Made by a program: the position numbers and the translations under genes. Positions 14,150 through 27,439 of a stretch of DNA of 64,000 nucleotides are shown one piece after another. The notes beneath the pieces are model-generated. The model searched no databases. It saw nothing but the letters and a program-made list of their open reading frames with translations, and was not told where the DNA came from. Location: positions 77,101,999 to 77,165,998 of the forward strand of contig NC_086382.1 in NCBI RefSeq assembly GCF_036588685.1. The letters run 5' to 3'. Each line of letters starts with the position of its first letter. Positions within the stretch are counted from its first letter, which is position 1. The DNA is from Mytilus trossulus (Eukaryota; Mollusca; Bivalvia; Mytilida; Mytilidae).

Positions 14150-14560
14150 TTCTACATGTACATAAAATTGAGAATGAAAATGGGGAATATGTCAAAGAGA
14201 CAACAACCCGACCAAATAAAAAAACAGCGGCAGAAGGTCACCAACAGGTCTTAAATGTAGCGAGAAATTCCCGCACCCGGAGGCGTCCTTCAGCTGGCCC
14301 CGAAACAAATATATACTAGTTCAGTGATAATGAACATTATACTAATTTCCAAATTGTACACAAGAAACTAAAATTAAAATAATACAAGACTAACAAAGGC
14401 CAGAGGCTCCTGACTTGGGACTAACAAAGGCCAGAGGCTCCTGACTTGGGACTAACAAAGGCCAGAGGCTCCTGACTTGGGACTAACAAAGGCCAGAGGC
14501 TCCTGACTTGCGACAGGCGCAAAAATGTGGCAGGGTTAAACATGTTTGTGAGATCTCAAC
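14150..14560. repeat. Dispersed repeat with a four-fold 31-bp tandem
   Basis: Starts near AAAATTGAGAATGAAAATGG and runs to the AGGGTTAAACATG sequence. Inside, 14390-14512 holds four copies of a 31-bp unit (ACTAACAAAGGCCAGAGGCT then CCTGACTTGGG). The left-end sequence recurs at 38938-39000 (AAATTGAGAATGGAAATGAG) and the right half recurs as a single copy at 39715-39840, so this is a family member and not host coding DNA. Confidence 0.7.
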
Positions 14561-15000
14561 CCTCCCCCTATACCTCTAACCAATGTAGAAAAGTAAACGA
14601 ATAACAATACGCATATTAAAATTCAGTTCAAGAGAAGTCCAAGTCTGATGTCAGAAGATGTGACCAAAGAAAATAAACAAAATGACAATAATACATAAAT
14701 AACAACAGACTACTAGCAGTTAACTGACATGCCAGCTCCAGACTTCAATTAAACTGACTGAAAGATTATGATTTCATCATATGAACATCATGTATGTTAG
14801 TGTCTTTAAGTTTCTTTGATAGTTTAAAAAAAAAGTAGTTAAACAAGAGGCTTTCACATTGACAGCAAATATGCATAAAAATGATATTTCCAAATACAGT
14901 TTACCCCAAACAGGATCAAATAAAGAAAAAACAATTTGTAGGGTTCCAAAATGGCCAAAAAATCAATCTAAATATAACTTTTCCCTACTTTAAGGACATG

Positions 15001-15406
15001 AAGGATGTACTTAGGTGAGGTAAGGTGAAAATTAATAAATCAAGAATTTAAAATTGATACTATAAGCCGGTAGAGCATTCTTTTACAATAAAAATAAGCT
15101 CAAAATATTGATAGGTGATCATGGACCTCCTTTTCAAGTTATTTGAGATTTAAAATATGGTGGGAAAAGGCTGACTCTGACTTTACCTTATATTTCCATT
15201 GGTATTATTTGGGTTTCAAAACAAAAGAACGAAAATCAAGAATATTCTAAAATTTTGGGAATTGACCTATCATTGAGCTATTAAGTCTTATATGAAAAAA
15301 TTAATGGGTGTTATGGGGCAAAATATTTGACCTTGCGTTGTATGGAAAAACACCAAGCAGTCCTAAAATTTGACACAAATTCAAAACCTCACCTAAGTAC
15401 ATCCTT
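15001..15406. mobile_element. 406-bp MITE with 21-bp perfect terminal inverted repeats
   Basis: 15001-15021 (AAGGATGTACTTAGGTGAGG and one more base) is the exact reverse complement of 15386-15406. No coding capacity is seen between. A target duplication is not obvious, although the termini are flanked by A/T-rich sequence. The structure is that of a short non-autonomous DNA transposon. Confidence 0.75.
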
Positions 15407-15707
15407 AAAGTCTTCATTTCAACAACAATAAAAGCTATCTTGAAAATAAAATGACCTTTATTTGACCTTCATTTGATATGTTATGATCTTCATTGGATAT
15501 GTTGACCTTCATTTGATATGTTAAGTCACAGGATACAAATCTTTGAAAGATAATAAAGGATCTGCATCTGAAACCAATTTTTTAATAAATTCTCAAAAAA
15601 GTTTAGATACTTGGGTCTTGACATATATATATATGACAATTGTTAGACCAGTTAATACTAGGACTTCAGTTGTACCATATCATACAAAGTCTGTTACATA
15701 CAGTACA

Positions 15708-16320
15708 GGTAGGGACTTATTTTTATGGATGCCTTAATCCGTCTAGATGTCAGACTGGTAGGACAGTTGTCCCAGTGTAATAAACACCTGCTGTGCAATA
15801 TCCAACTGAGACAGAATTCTGCTTATCAATGGATTTACGAGTAAAACAAAAATAACCGTAAGCTTCCAGAAATAGAATACATGTAAAAATATTTATGTTA
15901 TAAATTTTATGCAAACAAATAAGAAGAAGATACACAAAAACAAAAAATAAACAACAAGGAACATAGAACAAAAATAATTTTGAGGAACAAATTAGAAAAT
16001 AAATAGCAGTTGAAATATAAAAACCATAATTAAAAAAATAGACTATTTTTATTAAAACAAAGTTTTCTCCAGTACTTCACCTGTAAAAATATTTTATGTC
16101 AAAAACAATGTAATCAATAAAGTGACTGAGAGGTTAAAATAACAGGTAACCTGATTCTGAAATCAGTGAACCGTAATTCTAGCAGCACGGATTAAGATGA
16201 AAGGACAAATATATTGCCAATCACACCTGTTGATTAATGACCATACTACCTACCATAAAAATGTCCGATTATTCATATCCGACTAGACGGATTAGACATC
16301 CATAAAAATAAGTCCCTACC
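15708..16320. mobile_element. 613-bp inverted-repeat element
   Basis: GGTAGGGACTTATTTTTATG at 15708 is the inverted match of 16301-16320, and the match continues for about 37 bp (ATCCGTCTAG / CTAGACGGAT) with small differences. The flanks read GTACA before and CGTAC after, so a short GTAC-like target duplication is possible but unsure. Direct repeats of host-like sequence (GTTAGACCAGTTAATA) lie on both sides. Confidence 0.65.
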
Positions 16321-16482
16321 CGTACTTTACATGTATGACAATCGTTAGACCAGTTAATATTAGGATTTCAGTTGTACCATATCAGACAAAATCTGTTACA
16401 TACGTGTATGACAATCGTTAGACCAGTTAATATTAGGATTTCAGTTTTCTGTTACATATATAATCTTCATGTTAAGAGATAG

Positions 16483-19400
16483 TTATAAACAAACCTTGGT
16501 TAACTCCCTCCATCATCAATTGAGCAAAGACAATAATATGTTTAGCATGTACAGCCCCATTAGTGATCCAGTATTTCTGTTATAAACAAACCTTGGTTAA
16601 CTCCCTCCATCATCAATTGAGCAAAGACAATAATATGTTTAGCATGTACAGCCCCATTAGTGATCCAGTATTTCTGTTATAAACAAACCTTGATTAACTC
16701 CCTCCATCATCAATTGAGCAAAGACAATAATATGTTTAGCATGTACAGCCCCATTAGTGATCCAGTACTTCTGTTATAAACAAACCTTGGTTAACTCCCT
16801 CCATCATCAATTGAGCAAAGACAATAATATGTTTAGCATGTACAGCCCCATTAGTGATCCAGTATTTCTGTTATAAACAAACCTTGATTAACTCCCTCCA
16901 TCATCAATTGAGCAAAGACAATAATATGTTTAGCATGTACAGCCCCATTAGTGATCCAGTATTTCTGTTATAAACAAACCTTGGTTAACTCCCTCCATCA
17001 TCAATTGAGCAAAGACAATAATATGTTTAGCATGTACAGCCCCATTAGTGATCCAGTATTTCTGTTATAAACAAACCTTGGTTAACTCCCTCCATCATCA
17101 ATTGAGCAAAGACAATAATATGTTTAGCATGTACAGCCCCATTAGTGATCCAGTATTTCTGTTATAAACAAACCTTGGTTAACTCCCTCCATCATCAATT
17201 GAGCAAAGACAATAATATGTTTAGCATGTACAGCCCCATTAGTGATCCAGTATTTCTGTTATAAACAAACCTTGGTTAACTCCCTCCATCATCAATTGAG
17301 CAAAGACAATAATATGTTTAGCATGTACAGCCCCATTAGTGATCCAGTATTTCTGTTATAAACAAACCTTGGTTCACTCCCTCCATCATCAATTGAGCAA
17401 AGACAATAATATGTTTAGCATGTACAGCCCCATTAGTGATCCAGTATTTCTGTTATAAACAAACCTTGATTAACTCCCTCCATCATCAATTGAGCAAAGA
17501 CAATAATATGTTTAGCATGTACAGCCCCATTAGTGATCCAGTATTTCTGTTATAAACAAACCTTGGTTAACTCCCTCCATCATCAATTGAGCAAAGACAA
17601 TAATATGTTTAGCATGTACAGCCCCATTAGTGATCCAGTATTTCTGTTATAAACAAACCTTGGTTAACTCCCTCCATCATCAATTGAGCAAAGACAATAA
17701 TATGTTTAGCATGTACAGCCCCATTAGTGATCCAGTATTTCTGTTATAAACAAACCTTGGTTAACTCCCTCCATCATCAATTGAGCAAAGACAATAATAT
17801 GTTTAGCATGTACAGCCCCATTAGTGATCCAGTATTTCTGTTATAAACAAACCTTGATTAACTCCCTCCATCATCAATTGAGCAAAGACAATAATATGTT
17901 TAGCATGTACAGCCCCATTAGTGATCCAGTATTTCTGTTATAAACAAACCTTGGTTAACTCCCTCCATCATCAATTGAGCAAAGACAATAATATGTTTAG
18001 CATGTACAGCTCCATTAGTGATCCAGTATTTCTGTTATAAACAAACCTTGGTTAACTCCCTCCATCATCAATTGAGCAAAGACAATAATATGTTTAGCAT
18101 GTACAGCCCCATTAGTGATCCAGTATTTCTGTTATAAACAAACCTTGGTTAACTCCCTCCATCATCAATTGAGCAAAGACAATAATATGTTTAGCATGTA
18201 CAGCCCCATTAGTGATCCAGTATTTCTGTTATAAACAAACCTTGGTTTACTCCCTCCATCATCAATTGAGCAAAGACAATAATATGTTTAGCATGTACAG
18301 CCCCATTAGTGATCCAGTATTTCTGTTATAAACAAACCTTGATTAACTCCCTCCATCATCAATTGAGCAAAGACAATAATATGTTTAGCATGTACAGCCC
18401 CATTAGTGATCCAGTATTTCTGTTATAAACAAACCTTGGTTAACTCCCTCCATCATCAATTGAGCAAAGACAATAATATGTTTAGCATGTACAGCCCCAT
18501 TAGTGATCCAGTATTTCTGTTATAAACAAACCTTGGTTAACTCCCTCCATCATCAATTGAGCAAAGACAATAATATGTTTAGCATGTACAGCCCCATTAG
18601 TGATCCAGTATTTCTGTTATAAACAAACCTTGGTTAACTCCCTCCATCATCAATTGAGCAAAGACAATAATATGTTTAGCATGTACAGCCCCATTAGTGA
18701 TCCAGTACTTCTGTTATAAACAAACCTTGATTAACTCCCTCCATCATCAATTGAGCAAAGACAATAATATGTTTAGCATGTACAGCCCCATTAGTGATCC
18801 AGTATTTCTGTTATAAACAAACCTTGATTAACTCCCTCCATCATCAATTGAGCAAAGACAATAATATGTTTAGCATGTACAGCCCCATTAGTGATCCAGT
18901 ATTTCTGTTATAAACAAACCTTGGTTCACTCCCTCCATCATCAATTGAGCAAAGACAATAATATGTTTAGCATGTACAGCCCCATTAGTGATCCAGTATT
19001 TCTGTTATAAACAAACCTTGGTTAACTCCCTCCATCATCAATTGAGCAAAGACAATAATATGTTTAGCATGTACAGCCCCATTAGTGATCCAGTATTTCT
19101 GTTATAAACAAACCTTGGTTAACTCCCTCCATCATCAATTGAGCAAAGACAATAATATGTTTAGCATGTACAGCCCCATTAGTGATCCAGTACTTCTGTT
19201 ATAAACAAACCTTGGTTTACTCCCTCCATCATCAATTGAGCAAAGACAATAATATGTTTAGCATGTACAGCCCCATTAGTGATCCAGTATTTCTGTTATA
19301 AACAAACCTTGATTAACTCCCTCCATCATCAATTGAGCAAAGACAATAATATGTTTAGCATGTACAGCCCCATTAGTGATCCAGTACTTCTGTTATAAAC

Positions 19401-22400
19401 AAACCTTGGTTAACTCCCTCCATCATCAATTGAGCAAAGACAATAATATGTTTAGCATGTACAGCCCCATTAGTGATCCAGTATTTCTGTTATAAACAAA
19501 CCTTGGTTAACTCCCTCCATCATCAATTGAGCAAAGACAATAATATGTTTAGCATGTACAGCCCCATTAGTGATCCAGTATTTCTGTTATAAACAAACCT
19601 TGATTAACTCCCTCCATCATCAATTGAGCAAAGACAATAATATGTTTAGCATGTACAGCCCCATTAGTGATCCAGTATTTCTGTTATAAACAAACCTTGG
19701 TTAACTCCCTCCATCATCAATTGAGCAAAGACAATAATATGTTTAGCATGTACAGCCCCATTAGTGATCCAGTATTTCTGTTATAAACAAACCTTGGTTA
19801 ACTCCCTCCATCATCAGTTGAGCAAAGACAATAATATGTTTAGCATGTACAGCCCCATTAGTGATCCAGTATTTCTGTTATAAACAAACCTTGGTTAACT
19901 CCCTCCATCATCAATTGAGCAAAGACAATAATATGTTTAGCATGTACAGCCCCATTAGTGATCCAGTATTTCTGTTATAAACAAACCTTGGTTAACTCCC
20001 TCCATCATCAATTGAGCAAAGACAATAATATGTTTAGCATGTACAGCCCCATTAGTGATCCAGTATTTCTGTTATAAACAAACCTTGGTTAACTCCCTCC
20101 ATCATCAATTGAGCAAAGACAATAATATGTTTAGCATGTACAGCCCCATTGGTGATCCAGTACTTCTGTTATAAACAAACCTTGGTTAACTCCCTCCATC
20201 ATCAATTGAGCAAAGACAATAATATGTTTAGCATGTACAGCCCCATTAGTGATCCAGTATTTCTGTTATAAACAAACCTTGGTTAACTCCCTCCATCATC
20301 AATTGAGCAAAGACAATAATATGTTTAGCATGTACAGCCCCATTGGTGATCCAGTATTTCTGTTATAAACAAACCTTGGTTAACTCCCTCCATCATCAAT
20401 TGAGCAAAGACAATAATATGTTTAGCATGTACAGCCCCATTAGTGATCCAGTATTTCTGTTATAAACAAACCTTGGTTAACTCCCTCCATCATCAATTGA
20501 GCAAAGACAATAATATGTTTAGCATGTACAGCCCCATTAGTGATCCAGTATTTCTGTTATAAACAAACCTTGGTTTACTCCCTCCATCATCAATTGAGCA
20601 AAGACAATAATATGTTTAGCATGTACAGCCCCATTAGTGATCCAGTATTTCTGTTATAAACAAACCTTGGTTAACTCCCTCCATCATCAATTGAGCAAAG
20701 ACAATAATATGTTTAGCATGTACAGCCCCATTAGTGATCCAGTACTTCTGTTATAAACAAACCTTGGTTAACTCCCTCCATCATCAATTGAGCAAAGACA
20801 ATAATATGTTTAGCATGTACAGCCCCATTAGTGATCCAGTATTTCTGTTATAAACAAACCTTGGTTAACTCCCTCCATCATCAATTGAGCAAAGACAATA
20901 ATATGTTTAGCATGTACAGCCCCATTAGTGATCCAGTATTTCTGTTATAAACAAACCTTGATTAACTCCCTCCATCATCAATTGAGCAAAGACAATAATA
21001 TGTGTAGCATGTACAGCCCCATTAGTGATCCAGTATTTCTGTTATAAACAAACCTTGGTTAACTCCCTCCATCATCAATTGAGCAAAGACAATAATATGT
21101 TTAGCATGTACAGCCCCATTAGTGATCCAGTATTTCTGTTATAAACAAACCTTGGTTAACTCCCTCCATCATCAGTTGAGCAAAGACAATAATATGTTTA
21201 GCATGTACAGCCCCATTAGTGATCCAGTATTTCTGTTATAAACAAACCTTGGTTAACTCCCTCCATCATCAATTGAGCAAAGACAATAATATGTTTAGCA
21301 TGTACAGCCCCATTAGTGATCCAGTATTTCTGTTATAAACAAACCTTGGTTAACTCCCTCCATCATCAATTGAGCAAAGACAATAATATGTTTAGCATGT
21401 ACAGCCCCATTAGTGATCCAGTATTTCTGTTATAAACAAACCTTGGTTAACTCCCTCCATCATCAATTGAGCAAAGACAATAATATGTTTAGCATGTACA
21501 GCCCCATTGGTGATCCAGTACTTCTGTTATAAACAAACCTTGGTTAACTCCCTCCATCATCAATTGAGCAAAGACAATAATATGTTTAGCATGTACAGCC
21601 CCATTAGTGATCCAGTATTTCTGTTATAAACAAACCTTGGTTAACTCCCTCCATCATCAATTGAGCAAAGACAATAATATGTTTAGCATGTACAGCCCCA
21701 TTGGTGATCCAGTATTTCTGTTATAAACAAACCTTGGTTAACTCCCTCCATCATCAATTGAGCAAAGACAATAATATGTTTAGCATGTACAGCCCCATTA
21801 GTGATCCAGTATTTCTGTTATAAACAAACCTTGGTTAACTCCCTCCATCATCAATTGAGCAAAGACAATAATATGTTTAGCATGTACAGCCCCATTAGTG
21901 ATCCAGTATTTCTGTTATAAACAAACCTTGGTTTACTCCCTCCATCATCAATTGAGCAAAGACAATAATATGTTTAGCATGTACAGCCCCATTAGTGATC
22001 CAGTATTTCTGTTATAAACAAACCTTGGTTAACTCCCTCCATCATCAATTGAGCAAAGACAATAATATGTTTAGCATGTACAGCCCCATTAGTGATCCAG
22101 TACTTCTGTTATAAACAAACCTTGGTTAACTCCCTCCATCATCAATTGAGCAAAGACAATAATATGTTTAGCATGTACAGCCCCATTAGTGATCCAGTAT
22201 TTCTGTTATAAACAAACCTTGGTTAACTCCCTCCATCATCAATTGAGCAAAGACAATAATATGTTTAGCATGTACAGCCCCATTAGTGATCCAGTATTTC
22301 TGTTATAAACAAACCTTGGTTAACTCCCTCCATCATCAATTGAGCAAAGACAATAATATGTTTAGCATGTACAGCCCCATTAGTGATCCAGTATTTCTGT

Positions 22401-23469
22401 TATAAACAAACCTTGATTAACTCCCTCCATCATCAATTGAGCAAAGACAATAATATGTTTAGCATGTACAGCCCCATTAGTGATCCAGTATTTCTGTTAT
22501 AAACAAACCTTGGTTAACTCCCTCCATCATCAATTGAGCAAAGACAATAATATGTTTAGCATGTACAGCCCCATTAGTGATCCAGTATTTCTGTTATAAA
22601 CAAACCTTGATTAACTCCCTCCATCATCAATTGAGCAAAGACAATAATATGTTTAGCATGTACAGCCCCATTAGTGATCCAGTATTTCTGTTATAAACAA
22701 ACCTTGGTTAACTCCCTCCATCATCAATTGAGCAAAGACAATAATATGTTTAGCATGTACAGCCCCATTAGTGATCCAGTATTTCTGTTATAAACAAACC
22801 TTGGTTAACTCCCTCCATCATCAATTGAGCAAAGACAATAATATGTTTAGCATGTACAGCCCCATTAGTGATCCAGTATTTCTGTTATAAACAAACCTTG
22901 GTTAACTCCCTCCATCATCAATTGAGCAAAGACAATAATATGTTTAGCATGTACAGCCCCATTAGTGATCCAGTATTTCTGTTATAAACAAACCTTGGTT
23001 AACTCCCTCCATCATCAATTGAGCAAAGACAATAATATGTTTAGCATGTACAGCCCCATTAGTGATCCAGTATTTCTGTTATAAACAAACCTTGGTTTAC
23101 TCCCTCCATCATCAATTGAGCAAAGACAATAATATGTTTAGCATGTACAGCCCCATTAGTGATCCAGTATTTCTGTTATAAACAAACCTTGGTTAACTCC
23201 CTCCATCATCAATTGAGCAAAGACAATAATATGTTTAGCATGTACAGCCCCATTAGTGATCCAGTATTTCTGTTATAAACAAACCTTGGTTAACTCCCTC
23301 CATCATCAATTGAGCAATTTGACAATAATATGTTTAGCATGTACAGCCCCATTAGTGATCCAGTATTTCTGTTATAAACAAACCTTGATTAACTCCCTCC
23401 ATCATCAATTGAGCAAAGACAATAATATGTTTAGCATGTACAGCCCCATTAGTGATCCAGTATTTCTGT
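16483..23469 (-). repeat. 97-bp tandem array derived from acyl-CoA oxidase exon 2 (72 copies)
   Basis: The 6,987 bp divide into 72 near-identical 97-bp units. Read on the minus strand, each unit is 82 nt of exon 2 (starting AAATACTGGATCACTAATGG and ending GGAGTTAACCAAG) plus 15 nt, GTTTGTTTATAACAG. The last of these 15 nt come from the duplication joint with upstream coding sequence, creating an AG just before AAATACTGG. The copy at the high-coordinate end is the real exon 2 and diverges from the array only at 23470. Common variants are GGTTAAC/GATTAAC/GGTTTAC, CAGTATTTC/CAGTACTTC and CATTAGTG/CATTGGTG. One copy near 23317 has a 2-bp insertion. 97 is 1 mod 3, so the array is not an extended frame. 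Confidence 0.97.
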
Positions 23470-23608
23470 GCTACAGTTGTTGGAGTGTTGACAACCAATT
23501 CCTTGGTTGATTTATCATAAGTAGCTGTAGTCTCCATTTCAACTGCATTGTTTCCATACCCAAGTTCAGTCAGACCAAAACAACCAATATCATCTAGGGT
23601 GTCAATAC
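23384..23608 (-). CDS. ACOX: Acyl-CoA oxidase (ACX3-like), exon 2
   Basis: A 225-nt internal exon, phase 1 at both ends, encoding residues 172-246. The acceptor ATATTTTTTAG ends at 23609 and the donor is CAAG/GTTTGT at 23384/23383. The translation contains GCFGLTELGYG, the conserved flavin/substrate loop of acyl-CoA dehydrogenase-type enzymes, then METTATYD, QKYWITNGAVHAKHIIVFAQ and EGVNQG. This is the usual order in ACX3-like oxidases. The 3' 82 nt of this exon are the founder of the 97-bp array that follows immediately in the intron. The open frame continues past the donor for ten codons only, so correct splicing at the first donor is needed. Confidence 0.92.
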
Positions 23609-25844
23609 CTAAAAAATATATTAAACCATGAAACAAGTGTCATCTAGTGTGTTAATATAAACCAAATATAACAATCAAACTATTATACAAGAGTGCACAC
23701 GCTGAAATGTCTAGCCTTCTTTACTAACCATTGATATTAGGTTGGTAGTCCTACAATGTAAATACAAGAGTGCACACACTGAAATGTCTAGCCTTCTTTA
23801 CTAACCATTGATATTATGTTGATAGTCCTAAATATCCAAGAAAATGAGGTCAAGGTCAAATAAACCAAACAAGAAAATAACCTTACTATCTTTCATTTCC
23901 GTAAATATAGTTGATCTATAAATTGCTTTTAGTTTCTAAGAAACAGATGTAACAAAGAAAACTAAGCATTGACTAATGAACCATGAACATGAGATCAAGA
24001 TCAGATGAACCATGCCAGACAGACATGTACAGCTACATGTATGTCATGTAACAATCCTTCCATACAACAAATTTAGTTGACCTTTATCTTATGAATTAAG
24101 AAAAACAGACCAAAACACAAAAACTTAACACTGAGCAATGAACCGTGAAACTGAGGTCAAGGTCTAATAAACCTCATTGAACCTGCAAGACTTACATGTA
24201 CATCATAAAATATTTGGGCCATTTCAAAAACAATTAGGATTTTTACTTTTTGTGGTATATTTTTATATTTGTTAAGTTTAAAATTATAACACAGGTGTTA
24301 TAAAGTGCAGGATAGTCAGGGCTAGCTTGCTGCCAAGTTTCATGAAGATATCTCAAACCACTGCAGAGAAATCCTAAAAAAACAGGCCATTTTAGTCAGG
24401 AGTGTGACACTTTTAGAGTGACATTTAAAAAAATAGAAATTTTCAAAGTAGTGTTGAAAAAAGTGGATTGTTTTTATGCTATACTGAAATATTTCTGGTA
24501 GTTGCTACATTATTAGTCTTAAATATTTTTGTAATTTGGTCCAATAAAATTTTAAAATAAGTAAACACTGACCTTTATTGTGAAGGTATGTACCAAAAAA
24601 AAAGTCTTTCAAAAATGACATTTATAAAATTAAAGGTTCCTTGTACCCATGTTTTAAAGTCCAATAATGTCAGTATGTGAAATAAGTTTGTATTGGTATA
24701 TTAGCACTATAATTAAGGGTATGTTGGTGATCTAAATCACATATTTTAGTGTTTTAATGGACACCAACGACAGGCACCCAAAAATGTCAGGAGTGTGACA
24801 ACTGTCTTTAAACATCTACCAAAGAATACATAGGACTTAAATGTTTTTTTCTTCTTTATTTTTCAGAAGTGGCTATTCCAAAGAAGAAATCTTTTTATTA
24901 CAACTGGAATATGGGCAGGAATTCGCTAGTGAAATTTTAGGGTCAATAGTGTTTATCCAATTAAAAAATAAAGAAATCATGCAAATTTGGAGAATAAACA
25001 TTGTTTAAATATCAAAGTGGGTTAGTCTTTATTGCCAAATGCAAAAAAAATTGGATCCAATTGAAAAAATCAACAAAAAATCAGCACTTGTTAAGTGCTG
25101 GCAGTTGAAAACTGTAGACAAAAAGTGTGACATTTCTGCAGTGGCAAAACCCCATGCCATATTTAGAATATGCCTGAAGAATTGTTCTACTATAATAGTT
25201 GAAAATCAACTGCAAAATGATCGGTCTATCATTTAGAAACCCCATTTTGTACAGAATCCGATTATTGCTGCAAATAAAATACGTTTGAAAATGGACAAGT
25301 GCATGTAACTTTTCGGGTCAACAAATGTTACATGCACCTTTTCATTAGCTGATTAGCTTTGGAAACAAGTTATTGGTCCAGCATGGCAAATTTTGAAAGC
25401 TGTCAACAATGGGTACAATTTGGATTTCATGATTTTTATCAATCAACTGAAGTTTGAAAAATATAGAAGGTAAGAAAATTTATTTCATTTTCGTGTCAAT
25501 ACTGCCCAATAATACTCATCTTTTTATAACAGTTGTATACTTTTTATAGTAAGCATTAACATAACTATTTTTTTCACATTTCAACCCACTGACAATTACA
25601 TTAAAATGTGGCTTTGCCATCTTTCACACTTGGCATCTACCAGTGATCAAGCAGATGATAAGAGAGTGGGACCAGATTAATTTTACCTCACAATGAAGTG
25701 TTACATGCACTTTCTGTGTAAATTAGGTTCTTTGATAATGATGTGTGACTTGCTTTGCAATTTTGTCAAAAAATATAAGTTTATCTTGTATTTAAACAGG
25801 TTTGACCCTTACGATATCCATTTTATTGCTGGAGAGATTTCTGT

Positions 25845-27340
25845 ACATAACATTGACACGAAAATATTTACCAAGGAAAGGTGTCTATGATACATGCAAA
25901 AGCTTTTTTTTGTACGGTTTGTCTTATCAATCTAATTTATTACATGAAATACCACAGATTAATTGCCAATTTGATTAACTAGTACTTGTATTCATTCTCA
26001 GCATTATAAAGATAACTGGCCACTTAATTTGAAAACATAAAATGTAACATTGACACCAGAATAAGAACAATATTACTTTATTACACTTAAAGCATAATTG
26101 GCCAGTGCATAATATTAAATCAAATGTAAATTTATGCTGAATTCTAAACAGAGAAGTTGTTGATCTTTCTTGATTTCTAGACTTTACAATATTTACTTGT
26201 AATTCTTATTGTTTAAAGGCATGTAACATTGACACATCTTCTGCGTCCAGGTTACATGCTACAACCTAATAAATGTGCATACAATTATATTCAATCAATA
26301 AAATCTTATTGAAATTTAAATTTGCTTCATTAAAATGATATTAAAGAAATAAATGAGTTTTAATTATTTGTGTTTATTTTTTTCCTGATTGACCAGCAAT
26401 TTTTCCTCATCATTTGTTGGTGTTCCTGTCAATGTTACATACATAACCCAGAATTATAATGTTTTAAAAGCATTGATTTCCAAACCTCTGTTATGAGCTT
26501 TAAAATGAGTTTATCTGAGTTTATAAATGACTAACATCTGAAATATTGTCATCACACAATTTCTTTGATGCTCCTATGATAACTTTATGAGTAACATGGA
26601 CTACGATTTTTGTATCAGGTCTTTTTGTGTTACATGAGAAGATTTTACTGTGTTAAAATCAACAGTTTATCTAATTTTTAATATTCAAAGTTATTATTAT
26701 GATACTTATTTTAAAAAATAATGTATAAAGTAAACCCAAATTAAACTTTTTTTTCATTAAGAAATTGTGTATGTAACATTGACAGAGTCTATTATTTAGA
26801 CTTTTACATGTTCAGGCCAGTGTTACATGCGTAAACAAAACTTACTGCCATATGGAGCTATTATCTTATTTTTATTTTACAAAATTAAAGCGTTTTCATG
26901 TTTTCCTGTTTAATTTGTCTTTTAACACTAGTTAGTAACATTGACAACAATATTTTGTGTCAAGATTATTTTATGTTACATGCAAAGGTATTACTTCCTT
27001 AAAGTCAGACATTTATATAACATTTTATAACCTAAATGATTAATTAGATATTACTGGGCAGCAATTATATTATTTCTCCAAAGTTGACTATTAAGCACAC
27101 CACTTATATCTTCTGGTCTTCATGTATGTAACATTGACATACAACCTTTTACTTTTCTGTCAATGTTACACGCATGAACAGAACTGATAACATTTACTAA
27201 CTTCTTTGCTCTATAAAGAGATTATTGATAATTTAACTTGTTTTACCACCATCAAACTTCATCTTTATTTCTAAATATAAATATTCTTTATAGAAGTGTA
27301 TTTTCTTCATTGACAACAAAATTGGTGTCGGTCTTGAAAA
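25845..27340. repeat. Diverged satellite of about 165-195 bp with paired TGTAACATTGACA / TGTTACATGC motifs
   Basis: TGTAACATTGACA-like words occur near 25850, 26042, 26221, 26771, 26934 and 27126. Each is usually followed 25-45 nt later by the partly inverse word TGTTACATGC (near 25890, 26252, 26820, 26972, 27165). Inverted forms occur near 26425. Two more units lie at 29400-29770. The bases between are strongly diverged, so this is an old array in which the motif pair stands out as conserved. Confidence 0.6.
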
Positions 27341-27439
27341 TTTACATGCTTTTTTTAATAAAAAAAATCTACAGGCAATATAAACCAAAGAAAGAAAAAG
27401 ATGATCAGCAATAAATGTGACGAAGAAAACTCTCAGGAA

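Larger units (their letters stand above)
13926..23383 (-). other. Acyl-CoA oxidase intron 2 (9.46 kb)
   Basis: Phase-1 intron with donor CAAG/GTTTGT at 23383-23382 and acceptor TTTCAG ending at 13926. From the acceptor side it contains: a dispersed repeat with a 4 x 31-bp block (14150-14560), a 406-bp MITE (15001-15406), a 613-bp inverted-repeat element (15708-16320) flanked by direct repeats (15632-15700, 16332-16402, 16405-16457), and the 97-bp exon-derived array that fills 16483 to the donor. Confidence 0.85.

Noticed and set aside
13892..14254. Short frames near the exon 3 acceptor
   Set aside because: They cross the intron boundary; exon 3 starts at the acceptor at 13925 and continues in the oxidase frame.
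3002..23469. CRISPR-like direct repeats
   Set aside because: The units are contiguous without unique spacers, and the context is animal nuclear DNA.
23256..23510. Plus-strand 84-codon open frame at the array end
   Set aside because: Antisense of acyl-CoA oxidase exon 2 and its repeats.
24840..24940. Possible exon after a TTTTTCAG near 24866
   Set aside because: The frame closes quickly and shows no family match; it overlaps the left inverted repeat of the 5-kb block.
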